A DNA stretch of 64,000 bases from Tardiphaga robiniae (lineage in GTDB: Bacteria; Pseudomonadota; Alphaproteobacteria; Rhizobiales; Xanthobacteraceae). The translations under genes were made by a program, and so were the position numbers. The stretch is from positions 1 through 64,000 of the forward strand of contig NZ_JABMCJ010000070.1 in NCBI RefSeq assembly GCF_013359755.1, written 5' to 3'. The notes under the pieces are model-generated. The model saw nothing but the letters and a program-made list of their open reading frames with translations, was not told the DNA's origin and did not search any database. Shown in pieces: positions 18,809-27,215 of the stretch (position 1 is the first letter of the stretch; every line of letters starts with the position of its first letter).

Positions 18809-20071
18809 ATGCGCCGCGTTGTCATTACGGGGATGGGAGCGGTGTCGCCGCTCGGTTGCGGCGTCGAGATCAACTGGTCCCGGTTGCTCGCCGGTCAATC
18901 CGGTCTCCGCCTGTTGCCGGAGGCCATGACCGCTGATCTCGCCGCCAAGGTCGGCGGTCAGGTGCCCGACATCGCCAATGATCCGGAAGGCGGTTTCGAT
19001 CCTGACAAGGCGGCGCCGCGCAAGGACCAGAAGAAGATGGATCGCTTCATCCTGTTTGCGCTGATGGCTGCCGATGAAGCCATTGCGCAGGCCGGCTGGC
19101 AGCCCAAGGATGCACGGGAACGCCAGCGCACGGCCACGATCATCGCCTCGGGCATCGGCGGCTTTCCAGCCATTGCCGACGCCGTCCGCACGACAGACAC
19201 CAAGGGTATCCGCCGGCTGTCGCCATTCACCGTACCCTCGTTCCTGGTCAATCTCGCCGCCGGTCATATCTCGATCCGTTACGGCTTCGAGGGCGCGCTC
19301 GGCGCACCCGTGACAGCCTGCGCTGCCGGCGTGCAGGCGATCGGCGACGCTGCACGTCTCATTCGCTCCGGCGAAGCGGATGTCGCCATAGCCGGGGGTG
19401 CCGAAGCCTGTATTGACCGCGTAAGCCTCGGCGGCTTCGCCGCCGCTCGCGCACTCTCCACCGACTTCGTTGCCAATCCGGAGCGCGCCTCGCGTCCGTT
19501 CGATCGCGACCGCGACGGCTTTGTCATGGGCGAAGGCGCCGGCGTCGTGGTGCTTGAGGAACTGGATCATGCCTTGGCGCGTGGCGCGAAGCCGATCGCC
19601 GAACTGATCGGCTACGGCACGACGTCCGATGCGTTCCATATGACGGCCGGTCGCGAGGACGGCGACGGCGCCAGGCGCGCGATGGATATCGCTCTGGCAC
19701 AGGCCAACATCACGCCTGCCGATGTCCAGCATCTGAACGCCCATGCCACATCGACGCCGGTCGGCGATCACGGCGAGCTCGAAGCGATCAAGTCGATCTT
19801 CGGAACGAACGGCGGAGTCGCTGTAAGCTCGACCAAATCCGCCACGGGCCACCTGCTCGGTGCAGCCGGAGGGCTTGAGGCGGTCTACGCAATCCTCGCG
19901 CTGCGTGACCAGATCGCTCCGGCCACGCTCAATCTCGAAAATCCCGATCCGTCTGCCGATGGCATCGATCTGATCCGCGGCAAGGCGCGGCCGATGGCCA
20001 TTGAGCACGTGCTCTCGAATGGCTTCGGCTTCGGCGGTGTCAATGCCAGCGTGCTACTGCGGCGAATATAG
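18809..20071 (+). CDS. Beta-ketoacyl-ACP synthase II-like
   Basis: A 420-residue condensing enzyme of the FabF family: RRVVITGMGAVSPLGCGVE at the start, active-site cysteine in APVTACAAGVQAIGDA, first histidine in LNAHATSTPVGDHGE, second in KSATGHLLGAAGGLEA, and NGFGFGGVNASVLLRR at the end. It elongates acyl-ACP with malonyl-ACP. It stands apart from other fab genes (no acpP, fabG or fabD near), so it is more likely a second, specialised synthase than the housekeeping FabF. Its stop is 1 base from the stop of the convergent carboxylase gene. Confidence 0.88.
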   Translation: MRRVVITGMGAVSPLGCGVEINWSRLLAGQSGLRLLPEAMTADLAAKVGGQVPDIANDPEGGFDPDKAAPRKDQKKMDRFILFALMAADEAIAQAGWQPKDARERQRTATIIASGIGGFPAIADAVRTTDTKGIRRLSPFTVPSFLVNLAAGHISIRYGFEGALGAPVTACAAGVQAIGDAARLIRSGEADVAIAGGAEACIDRVSLGGFAAARALSTDFVANPERASRPFDRDRDGFVMGEGAGVVVLEELDHALARGAKPIAELIGYGTTSDAFHMTAGREDGDGARRAMDIALAQANITPADVQHLNAHATSTPVGDHGELEAIKSIFGTNGGVAVSSTKSATGHLLGAAGGLEAVYAILALRDQIAPATLNLENPDPSADGIDLIRGKARPMAIEHVLSNGFGFGGVNASVLLRRI

Positions 20072-20072
20072 C

Positions 20073-21629
20073 TTACGGCCGCATCGCGAGCCGTGACGGA
20101 CCTGCCGTGCAGAGCGGTTCGGCAAGACGTGCAAACTCACACAGCAGCGAGCGCGTCTTCGTGGGGTTGATGACTTCCTCGACCCAGAACTTCTCGGCCG
20201 AACGGAATGGCGAGCGCAGCTTGTTGAGGCGCTCCTCGATTTCCTGCTGCTTGAGCTTTGGATCGTCCGCCGCGTCGATCTCGGCGCGATAGGCCGCCTC
20301 GATGCCACCTTCCAGCGGCAGCGAGCCCCAATAGGCCGAAGGCCATGCGTAACGCATCGAGAACCGGTTGGCCGGCTGATGCACCACGCCAGCGACGCCG
20401 AACGCATTGCGGATGATGATCGTGCACCACGGCACCGTGGTCTGATTGACCGCGGCCATGGCGCGCACGCCGTGACGGATAGTCGCTGCCTTCTCCGCAT
20501 CGAGCCCGATCATGAAACCCGGGCAATCCATGAGATAGACGACAGGCAGATGGAACGTCTCGGCGAGGTCGACGAAGCGCACGACCTTCTGGCAGGCTTC
20601 CGCGGTCCACGAGCCGCCATAGTGGAACGGATCGCTGGCAAGCAGCAGCACCGCACGGCCTTCGAGACGCGCAAAACCGGTGATGATCGGCCGGCCGAAA
20701 TTTGCCGCCATCTCGAAAAACGAGCCTTTGTCGACGACGGCGTCGATGATCGGGCGCATCTTGTAGACCTGCCGGCGATTGCGCGGCACGGCTTTCAGCA
20801 GAGATTCTTCCGCACGTTCGGGATCGTCATTGCAGGCGATCGTCGGCGGCAAGTCATAGACAGACGATGGCAGATAGGACAGGAAGCGCCGCGCGCAGGC
20901 GAATGCCTCCTCTTCGGTCTCCACGGCATGATCGACGCCGCCAGCGCGCGTCTGGATATCGGCGCCGCCGAGCTCCTTCTTCTCAAGCGACTGGCCGAGG
21001 CGCGCGACCACGGGAGGCCCGGCAACGAACATCGCGGAATTCTTCGTCATCACCGAATAATGGCTGGCTGCGAGCCGCGCAGCGCCGAGGCCGGCGACTG
21101 AACCAAGGCCAAGGCCAACGACCGGCACCTGCGCCAGATTGGACGTCGTGTACCAGTACCAGCGCGTGCCCCCGACGCCGCCCGGCAGATTGGCTGCGCC
21201 CCTGGTCTCGATGGTCTTGACCGAGCCGCCGCCGCCGGAGCCTTCGATCACGCGAATGATCGGCAGCCGGAAGTCATGCGCCATTTCCTCTGCCATCAGC
21301 GGTTTGGCCGAAATCGACGCATCGGCCGAACCGCCGCGCACGGTGAAGTCGTCGCCAACAACGACGACGGGACGGCCGTCGATCTTGCCACGACCGAACA
21401 CGCAATTCGCCGGCGTCAGATGCTTCAGCTCGCCAGACGCATCGTATTCACCGATGCCGGAGACTGCCCCGACTTCGTGAAAGCTTTTTGCATCTATCAG
21501 TCTGTCGATACGTTCACGAACTGTGAGCCGGCCTTGGTCATGCTGCCGCTTGACCTTGTCAGCGCCCCCCATCTCCCGCGCGAAGGCTTCGCGCCGGGCG
21601 AGGTCGTCGAGTTCCGGCTTCCAGTTCAT
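20073..21629 (-). CDS. Acyl-CoA carboxylase beta subunit (carboxyltransferase)
   Basis: A 518-residue biotin-dependent carboxyltransferase with two crotonase-like halves. The N-terminal half has GRPVVVVGDDFTVRGGSAD and EGSGGGGSVKTIE; the C-terminal half has VYLMDCPGFMIG and RNAFGVAGVVHQPANRFSMR. It resembles propionyl/methylcrotonyl-type beta subunits rather than AccD. It should move CO2 from carboxybiotin to an acyl-CoA. The biotin carrier at 22766 is the likely partner, but no biotin carboxylase is in this cluster. Its ATG is preceded by GGAGGGA, supporting the start although it lies inside the 3' end of the IclR gene (71-base overlap). Confidence 0.9.
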   Translation of the reverse strand: MNWKPELDDLARREAFAREMGGADKVKRQHDQGRLTVRERIDRLIDAKSFHEVGAVSGIGEYDASGELKHLTPANCVFGRGKIDGRPVVVVGDDFTVRGGSADASISAKPLMAEEMAHDFRLPIIRVIEGSGGGGSVKTIETRGAANLPGGVGGTRWYWYTTSNLAQVPVVGLGLGSVAGLGAARLAASHYSVMTKNSAMFVAGPPVVARLGQSLEKKELGGADIQTRAGGVDHAVETEEEAFACARRFLSYLPSSVYDLPPTIACNDDPERAEESLLKAVPRNRRQVYKMRPIIDAVVDKGSFFEMAANFGRPIITGFARLEGRAVLLLASDPFHYGGSWTAEACQKVVRFVDLAETFHLPVVYLMDCPGFMIGLDAEKAATIRHGVRAMAAVNQTTVPWCTIIIRNAFGVAGVVHQPANRFSMRYAWPSAYWGSLPLEGGIEAAYRAEIDAADDPKLKQQEIEERLNKLRSPFRSAEKFWVEEVINPTKTRSLLCEFARLAEPLCTAGPSRLAMRP

Positions 21630-22527
21630 TCATTCCCTCCGGGAGCATTTTTTTCTGAGCTGTTGGCGCGGGAGGCGCATCTGGAACGGGCGCACTGGTC
21701 AGGCCGCTATCTGCATTCTGAACCATCATGCTGATCGTGCTGCTGAGCTGGCGCAGGATCGGAGCGATCTCGTCCTGCAGGCGCTGCTCGTCATACATGG
21801 CGGCAAGCAGACCGATGGTGACGACCACATAGGTTTGATACTGCGGCGACCAGATCGGCGTCGCAATGCCGGTGATATGCGGTGACCAAAGGCCACCTGC
21901 GAGAACGTAGCCGTTGTCACGCAGACATTCGCGGTTCCCAGCGATCTTGCCGCGCAGGATCTTGGCGTCCTCGGGCATTTCGCGCGCGATATCGTTGATC
22001 AGGGCATTGCCGACGTCTTCGTCGAGCGCTGCGGTGTAGGCGTGGCCGGCTGCAGTCCGGCCCATGGCAATGCGGCTGCCGGTGGTCGAATGTAATCCGA
22101 GCGCGTGATCGGCGCGGGCATATTCGAGATAGACCATGTGGAAACGATCGGGAATCGTGAAGCCGATCGTACCAGGTACCTGCTCCGCCACTTCCTGCAA
22201 ACGCAAGCGGATCAGGTTGCGCACCTGAAGTCCCCGCATCATCGAAGCACTCATCGCGACCGCACTCGATCCGATGCGGTACTTCTGATCTGCAGGCAGA
22301 TAGGCGAGCTGGCCCATGCGCGTCAGCGTATGGGTCAGGCGCGATACGGTGGAGCGCGGCAGACCACAGCGATTGGAAATTTCGAGATTACCCAGCCGGG
22401 CATCATGGCCCTCGAAGCAGCGAAGAATATCAAAGGCGCGCGAGACCACCTGGATCACATCGCCGTCGCCTGCCAGATCGCTGGCGAGCATGCCTTGTTT
22501 GCTGAGCCGTTCCGAACGTCGTCCCAT
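21559..22527 (-). CDS. IclR family transcriptional regulator
   Basis: A 322-residue regulator. The winged helix at about residues 25-90 has LGNLEISNRCGLPRSTVSRLTHTL, the IclR recognition pattern, followed by the GAF-like effector domain (RIAMGRTAAGHAY, GYVLAGGLWSPHITGIATPI). It likely controls the carboxylase gene that starts within its own 3' end. The C-terminal 45 residues are Pro/Ala/Arg-rich and extend past the usual IclR end; this tail is what overlaps the carboxylase start, so it may be a recent read-through extension. Confidence 0.87.
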   Translation of the reverse strand: MGRRSERLSKQGMLASDLAGDGDVIQVVSRAFDILRCFEGHDARLGNLEISNRCGLPRSTVSRLTHTLTRMGQLAYLPADQKYRIGSSAVAMSASMMRGLQVRNLIRLRLQEVAEQVPGTIGFTIPDRFHMVYLEYARADHALGLHSTTGSRIAMGRTAAGHAYTAALDEDVGNALINDIAREMPEDAKILRGKIAGNRECLRDNGYVLAGGLWSPHITGIATPIWSPQYQTYVVVTIGLLAAMYDEQRLQDEIAPILRQLSSTISMMVQNADSGLTSAPVPDAPPAPTAQKKMLPEGMNELEAGTRRPRPARSLRAGDGGR

Positions 22528-22765
22528 GATGCGTTTCCCTTAAAACGACGCATCTCGCGGGGAGCCAATCCGTTGGATTGTCCCGATGTGCGCCGCCGTC
22601 CCGTTCCACTCTGCGGAATTATATTCCACTTGCGGGCTACGCTACCTCAGGCAATCTGCGGCGACAACACCAAGCTGCTCGTTTCTTCTCATTCTTAGGA
22701 ATTGTCCGGTCGCGTCGGCGCTACACCCATAGCGAGCAGCCGCCCGCGTGATCGCGGAGAACACC

Positions 22766-22987
22766 ATGCCAGAGATCAAGATCCTCAGCGAAGTCGCCGG
22801 CCGCATCTGCTCACTGCCGCTCGCAACCGGCGATTCCGTGAATGAAGGAGACGAAGTGGCATTTGTCGAAGCCATGAAGATGGAAATTCCGGTCGCCTCT
22901 CCTGCCGCAGGTAAAATCAAATCGATGATCGTCGCGGTCGACGACGTGGTCGCGGAAGGACAGTTGCTCGGCACAGTCGAGACGTGA
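22766..22987 (+). CDS. Biotin carboxyl carrier protein (biotinyl domain only)
   Basis: A 73-residue stand-alone biotinyl domain. The biotinylation motif is FVEAMKMEIPV with the lysine at about residue 40, flanked by the usual glycine turns (ATGDSVNEGDEV and AEGQLLGTVET). It would carry carboxybiotin between a biotin carboxylase and the carboxyltransferase at 20073. The ATG at 22766 starts the canonical domain; a GTG 18 bases earlier is less likely. The gene is divergent from IclR. A biotin carboxylase subunit must come from elsewhere in the genome. Confidence 0.9.
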   Translation: MPEIKILSEVAGRICSLPLATGDSVNEGDEVAFVEAMKMEIPVASPAAGKIKSMIVAVDDVVAEGQLLGTVET

Positions 22988-23165
22988 GCAGAATGCACTG
23001 ACGACCTCGACTGCCTTACCAATGTGCTGCGGCATTCTGTCTGAGATGGTGACCGCTCCCATCATCCGGCGAACGGACTCAGGACATTGCCAGCGCCTGA
23101 CGGCGATGACATGATCGCCGAACAATAAAAAGCAATTCGCAAAGCGAATGCATCTGGAGGGGAAA

Positions 23166-24317
23166 ATGCTTCACCGGCTCATCGCGCTGGCGTCCGTTGC
23201 CGTGCTCAGTACGACCGGCGCTGTATGCGCACAGGATATCAAGCTTCCACCGACCATGGCGGTCACCGCCTACGACACCGGCACCGCCGGCTTCAACATC
23301 GCCGTCGCTGTCGGCAAGATGATGAAGGACAAATACTCCACCGATGTGCGTGTGCTGCCTGCCGGGAATGATGTCGCGCGGCTGGCGCCATTGCGCGCCG
23401 GTCGCGCCACGATCGCCTGGATGGGCTCGGGCATCTACTTCGCGCAGGAAGGCGTGTTCGAATTCGGCGTCAAGGAATGGGGTCCACAGCCAGCGCAGGT
23501 CACGCTGTCGACCATCGACTGTAATGGCGCCTCGCTCGGCGTCGCTCGCGATATCGGCGTGAAGGAGATCAAGGATCTACGCGGCAAACGCGTCGGCTTC
23601 GTCGTCGGCTCACCTGCCCTGAACCAAAACTCGCTTGCGATCATGGCGTTCGGCGGTCTCACCAAGGCAGACATCAAGCCGATCGAGTTCGCAAGCTACG
23701 GCGCAATGTGGAAAGGCATGGTGAACAACGACGTCGATGCAGCCTTTGCTACCACCATCACTGGCCCGGCCAAGGAAGTCGAGACATCGCCGCGCGGCAT
23801 CATCTGGCCGCCCCTCCCCGCGGAAGACAAGGCCGGCTGGGAGCGCGTCAAGCGTGTGGCACCGTTTTTCAATCCACATGTCGCGACCTGCGGCGCGGGC
23901 ATCACGGCATCAGCGCCCGTCAACATGAGCACCTACCCCTACCCCGTCGCGACCGTCTACGGCTTGCAGGCGGAAGATCAGATCTACGCGATCACCAAGG
24001 CGATGATCGTCAACTTTGACGCCTACAAGGACAACGCACCAGGCGCTTTGGGCCTCGCCGTAAAAGCGCAGTCCATGAAATGGGTCGTTCCGTTTCATCC
24101 CGGCGCCGTGAAAGCCCTCAAGGAAGCCGGCAACTGGACGCCAGAAGACCAGGCACACAATGACGGACTGCTGAAGCGGCAGGACGTCTTGAAGGCGGCA
24201 TGGAGCGAATACGCCAAGGCCAGTGCATCAGCCGGTGAAAAGGAGTTTCTCGACGGCTGGATGACTGCCCGCGCGGCTGCGCTCAAGAAGGTCGGCATGC
24301 CGAACGGCTTCGAATAA
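23166..24317 (+). CDS. TAXI-family TRAP transporter solute-binding protein
   Basis: A 383-residue periplasmic binding protein with an N-terminal signal peptide (LIALASVAVLSTTGAVCAQ, cleavage probably after AQ). The mature part has TAGFNIAVAVGKMMKD and the TAXI-type stretches LRGKRVGFVVGSPALNQN and YPYPVATVYGLQAEDQIYAI. It captures a substrate (often a dicarboxylate or amino acid) for the fused permease 45 bases downstream. The start at 23166 has a strong CTGGAGGGG ribosome site; the ATG at 23148 would place it inside the gene. Confidence 0.9.
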   Translation: MLHRLIALASVAVLSTTGAVCAQDIKLPPTMAVTAYDTGTAGFNIAVAVGKMMKDKYSTDVRVLPAGNDVARLAPLRAGRATIAWMGSGIYFAQEGVFEFGVKEWGPQPAQVTLSTIDCNGASLGVARDIGVKEIKDLRGKRVGFVVGSPALNQNSLAIMAFGGLTKADIKPIEFASYGAMWKGMVNNDVDAAFATTITGPAKEVETSPRGIIWPPLPAEDKAGWERVKRVAPFFNPHVATCGAGITASAPVNMSTYPYPVATVYGLQAEDQIYAITKAMIVNFDAYKDNAPGALGLAVKAQSMKWVVPFHPGAVKALKEAGNWTPEDQAHNDGLLKRQDVLKAAWSEYAKASASAGEKEFLDGWMTARAAALKKVGMPNGFE

Positions 24318-24362
24318 CGTCGTTATTTTTAGCTGTAACCGCGAACAATAATCGGGGCCATT

Positions 24363-26567
24363 ATGTCAATTTCGTCACCCGATCACGCGCGGCCCGCATC
24401 CGACATTCCCGTAAAAATGGAACTCGATGATCCCCATGGAGTCGCCGACCTCCAGGAGTCCGAGGTCTCGCGCGTTCGCGCCTTGCATGGGGTGTGGCGC
24501 TGGGCACTGATACTAGCCACCCTCGCGACCATCCTGCTCTGCATCAACCAGCAATTTTCGCTGCGTTTCTTTGTCGATGTCACGCAACTCAACACCGAAT
24601 ATTTCTATCTGCTGATCGCGCTGATGCTGCCGTTCACGTTCCTGATCTTTCCGGGAACGTCGAAGGCCGATCTCGACCGTGTGCCATGGTACGACGTCGT
24701 ATTGTTCGTCGCCACTTTCGCTGCCGCGATCTTCCTGATGATGAACATCCGCAAGGCCGCGCAATTTGGCTGGGAATTCGACGGCGCACCTAAACCCGTG
24801 ATCGCTGCAGGTCTCGTGATGTGGTTCGTGCTGATGGAGGCGCTGCGCCGCACCGGCGGCTGGAGCCTGTTGCTCAGCGTCTTCCCCTTCACGCTGTATC
24901 CACTGTTTGCCGACGCCAAATGGCTCGGACCGTTCCGCGGCACCCAGTCGACGCTGGAGCAGACCACGGCCTATCACGTGCTGTCGGGCGAAAGCCTGCT
25001 CGGCATTCCGATCCAGGCATTTGCCGACACCGTGATCGGCTTCCTGGTGTTCGGCACGGCGCTGATGATGACAGGTGCCGGCAAGTTCTTCATCAACATT
25101 GCCTTCGCGATGTGCGGTACCTTCCGTGGTGGCGCGGCAAAGGTGTGCATCTTTGCATCTGGCCTGCTCGGCACCGTAGGCGGCAGCATCGTGTCCAATG
25201 TGCTCACCGCTGGAACGATGACGATCCCCGCGATGAAGAAAACCGGCTTCACGCCGTCCTATTCAGGAGCGATCGAAGCCTGCGCGTCCACCGGCGCCGT
25301 GCTGGCGCCACCGGTGCTGGGCGCGACGGCCTTCGTCATGGCCCAGTTCATGAACACGAGTTACGCCGACGTCGCGCTCGCCGCCACCATTCCGTCGATC
25401 TTGTATTACTTCGGTCTGTTCGCGCAGGTCGATAGCTACGCCGCGCGTCACAAGCTCGAAGGCATCCCGCGCGCGGAACTGCCCCGCTTCATGGACGCGC
25501 TCAAGGAGGGCTGGTACTATCTCTTTGTCATCGCGATCCTTGTCGTGATGCTGCTGTACTTCAAACGCGAGAGCCACGCGCCGTTCTACGCCACCGCTTT
25601 GCTGGTCATCCTGCATCAATGGTCAGGCCCGGCACCGTGGAAGAAGGGCAACAGCGCCGTCCTGGCGCTCTCGATTGTGCTGACCGGATTGATGGTCTGG
25701 CTCGATCTGCAGAACGCCTATCTATGGGGAATGTGCATCCTCGCTGCGCTTAATGAATTCTTCCCTGGCAAGAATTGGGGCGGCGCGCGCTGGATCCACT
25801 TCCTCGAACTCAACGGCAAGACCTTCGTCGAGCTGATCGCGATCCTCGCCGGCTGTGGGTTGTTAATCGGCGCGTTCTCGCTCACCGGCGTAATCTCGAG
25901 CCTGGCCAACGACCTTCTGGCGATCGCCGGCGGCAACGTCTTCCTGCTGCTGATCATGTGTGCCTTCACCAGCCTGATCCTCGGCCTCGGCCTGACGACG
26001 ACGTCCTGCTACATCTTCCTCGCTATCCTTGTCGCACCGGCGCTGGAGAAGCTCGGCCTCAACAAGATGGCCGTGCACATGTTCATCTTCTATTGGGGCA
26101 TGCTGTCGTCGATCACGCCACCGGTCGCCATCGCATCCTTTGCCGCCGCCGGCATCGCTGGCGCACCGGCGATGAAGACCGGCTGGGAGTCGATGTGGGT
26201 GGGCAGCATCATCTATTTTATCCCGTTCTTCTTCGTGCTGAATCCGGCGCTGCTACTGCAGGGCGACAGCCCTTACCTCGAAGCGTTCGGCCTTACCGGC
26301 CTTGCCTGTCTCGGCATCGTCTTCATCTGCGGCGGCATTCAGGGCTATCAGGCCTATGTGGGCGATCTGCGCCGTGCGGGCGCAATGGAATGGCCGCTAC
26401 GTGTGCTGCTGGTGATCGGTGGCTTCGTGATGGCGACACCCGGAGGCGGCATCAATCCGCTGTCGCAGTGGCAGATCATTGCCCTCGCCACCTGCATTCT
26501 CGCGCCGACGGTGCTGATCGCGCTGGCGCTGATCAGGCGCGGCGATGCGCGGCTCGCGGTGTCATGA
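24363..26567 (+). CDS. TRAP transporter fused permease (4TM + 12TM)
   Basis: A 734-residue inner-membrane permease in which the small DctQ-like subunit (first helices, about residues 45-200) and the large DctM-like subunit are one chain, the arrangement found with TAXI binding proteins. The DctM part shows GGSIVSNVLTAGTMTIPAMK, TGAVLAPPVLGATAFVMAQF and LGLGLTTTSCYIFLAILVAP, typical of the family, with more than a dozen hydrophobic segments. It uses an ion gradient for uptake. It directly follows the binding-protein gene and should form one transport system with it. Confidence 0.92.
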   Translation: MSISSPDHARPASDIPVKMELDDPHGVADLQESEVSRVRALHGVWRWALILATLATILLCINQQFSLRFFVDVTQLNTEYFYLLIALMLPFTFLIFPGTSKADLDRVPWYDVVLFVATFAAAIFLMMNIRKAAQFGWEFDGAPKPVIAAGLVMWFVLMEALRRTGGWSLLLSVFPFTLYPLFADAKWLGPFRGTQSTLEQTTAYHVLSGESLLGIPIQAFADTVIGFLVFGTALMMTGAGKFFINIAFAMCGTFRGGAAKVCIFASGLLGTVGGSIVSNVLTAGTMTIPAMKKTGFTPSYSGAIEACASTGAVLAPPVLGATAFVMAQFMNTSYADVALAATIPSILYYFGLFAQVDSYAARHKLEGIPRAELPRFMDALKEGWYYLFVIAILVVMLLYFKRESHAPFYATALLVILHQWSGPAPWKKGNSAVLALSIVLTGLMVWLDLQNAYLWGMCILAALNEFFPGKNWGGARWIHFLELNGKTFVELIAILAGCGLLIGAFSLTGVISSLANDLLAIAGGNVFLLLIMCAFTSLILGLGLTTTSCYIFLAILVAPALEKLGLNKMAVHMFIFYWGMLSSITPPVAIASFAAAGIAGAPAMKTGWESMWVGSIIYFIPFFFVLNPALLLQGDSPYLEAFGLTGLACLGIVFICGGIQGYQAYVGDLRRAGAMEWPLRVLLVIGGFVMATPGGGINPLSQWQIIALATCILAPTVLIALALIRRGDARLAVS

Positions 26568-26602
26568 CCGCGAAGGCATTCAGGTCGATTGAAGATTGAA
26601 AG

Positions 26603-27055
26603 CTAGAAAAACTCTTCCGGGCAGGGATCGACGATCTTCCAGAGATCCATGCCGTTCTTGATCTTTTTCATTTCCGGCGTGAGACCGCCGTTGCGTGCCA
26701 GCCAGTCTTTCACCGGCGGCGGATAATAGGCCATCAGGTCTGAGGTGCCCTCGTAGCTGATCACCTTCATGCCGAAGGTGAAGGCCTTGTCGTAATAGGC
26801 CTGATGGAAGCCCAAGCTGGCGCGCGGAGTCACGCAGACCTTGTTCATCGGCACGATGCCGAACACCAGCGTGCAGGCCGAATTGCAGATGCCGTCGATG
26901 ATCACCCGCTCCTTGCGGTCGCGGATGCGCTCATACTTGGCCTTGTATTCTTCGACATAGCCGCCGTGGTCCCGGGTGATGCGCAAATCTGCCCGTGCCG
27001 GGGCCACAGACAGCACCAGCAGGGACATCAGGACAGGCAGCAGCGAAAGACGCAT
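26603..27055 (-). CDS. Small secreted ClpP/crotonase-like protein (COG3904-type)
   Basis: A 150-residue protein with a signal peptide (LSLLPVLMSLLVLSVAPARA). The mature part has RVIIDGICNSACTLVFGIV and PRASLGFHQAYY, the pattern of periplasmic ClpP-like proteins where the serine after CN and the later histidine recall the protease dyad. Whether it is active is unknown. The ATG at 27055 directly starts the signal peptide; the longer frame from 27112 adds a non-signal stretch. The gene is convergent with the TRAP permease. Confidence 0.72.
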   Translation of the reverse strand: MRLSLLPVLMSLLVLSVAPARADLRITRDHGGYVEEYKAKYERIRDRKERVIIDGICNSACTLVFGIVPMNKVCVTPRASLGFHQAYYDKAFTFGMKVISYEGTSDLMAYYPPPVKDWLARNGGLTPEMKKIKNGMDLWKIVDPCPEEFF

Positions 27056-27215
27056 CGCGTGATGAAACCGGTAAGGGACCCCAAGCCAACGCCCTTTTTC
27101 CGGCGTCAGCACACCGCCCGACTCTGGCCGGACAGTGCTAGTATTCCGTTAAGCATCGCCTTTGAGCGAAAAAAAGGCAGAAACCGGCCCTGCCTCACTC
27201 TCTGCCCCACCCGGC

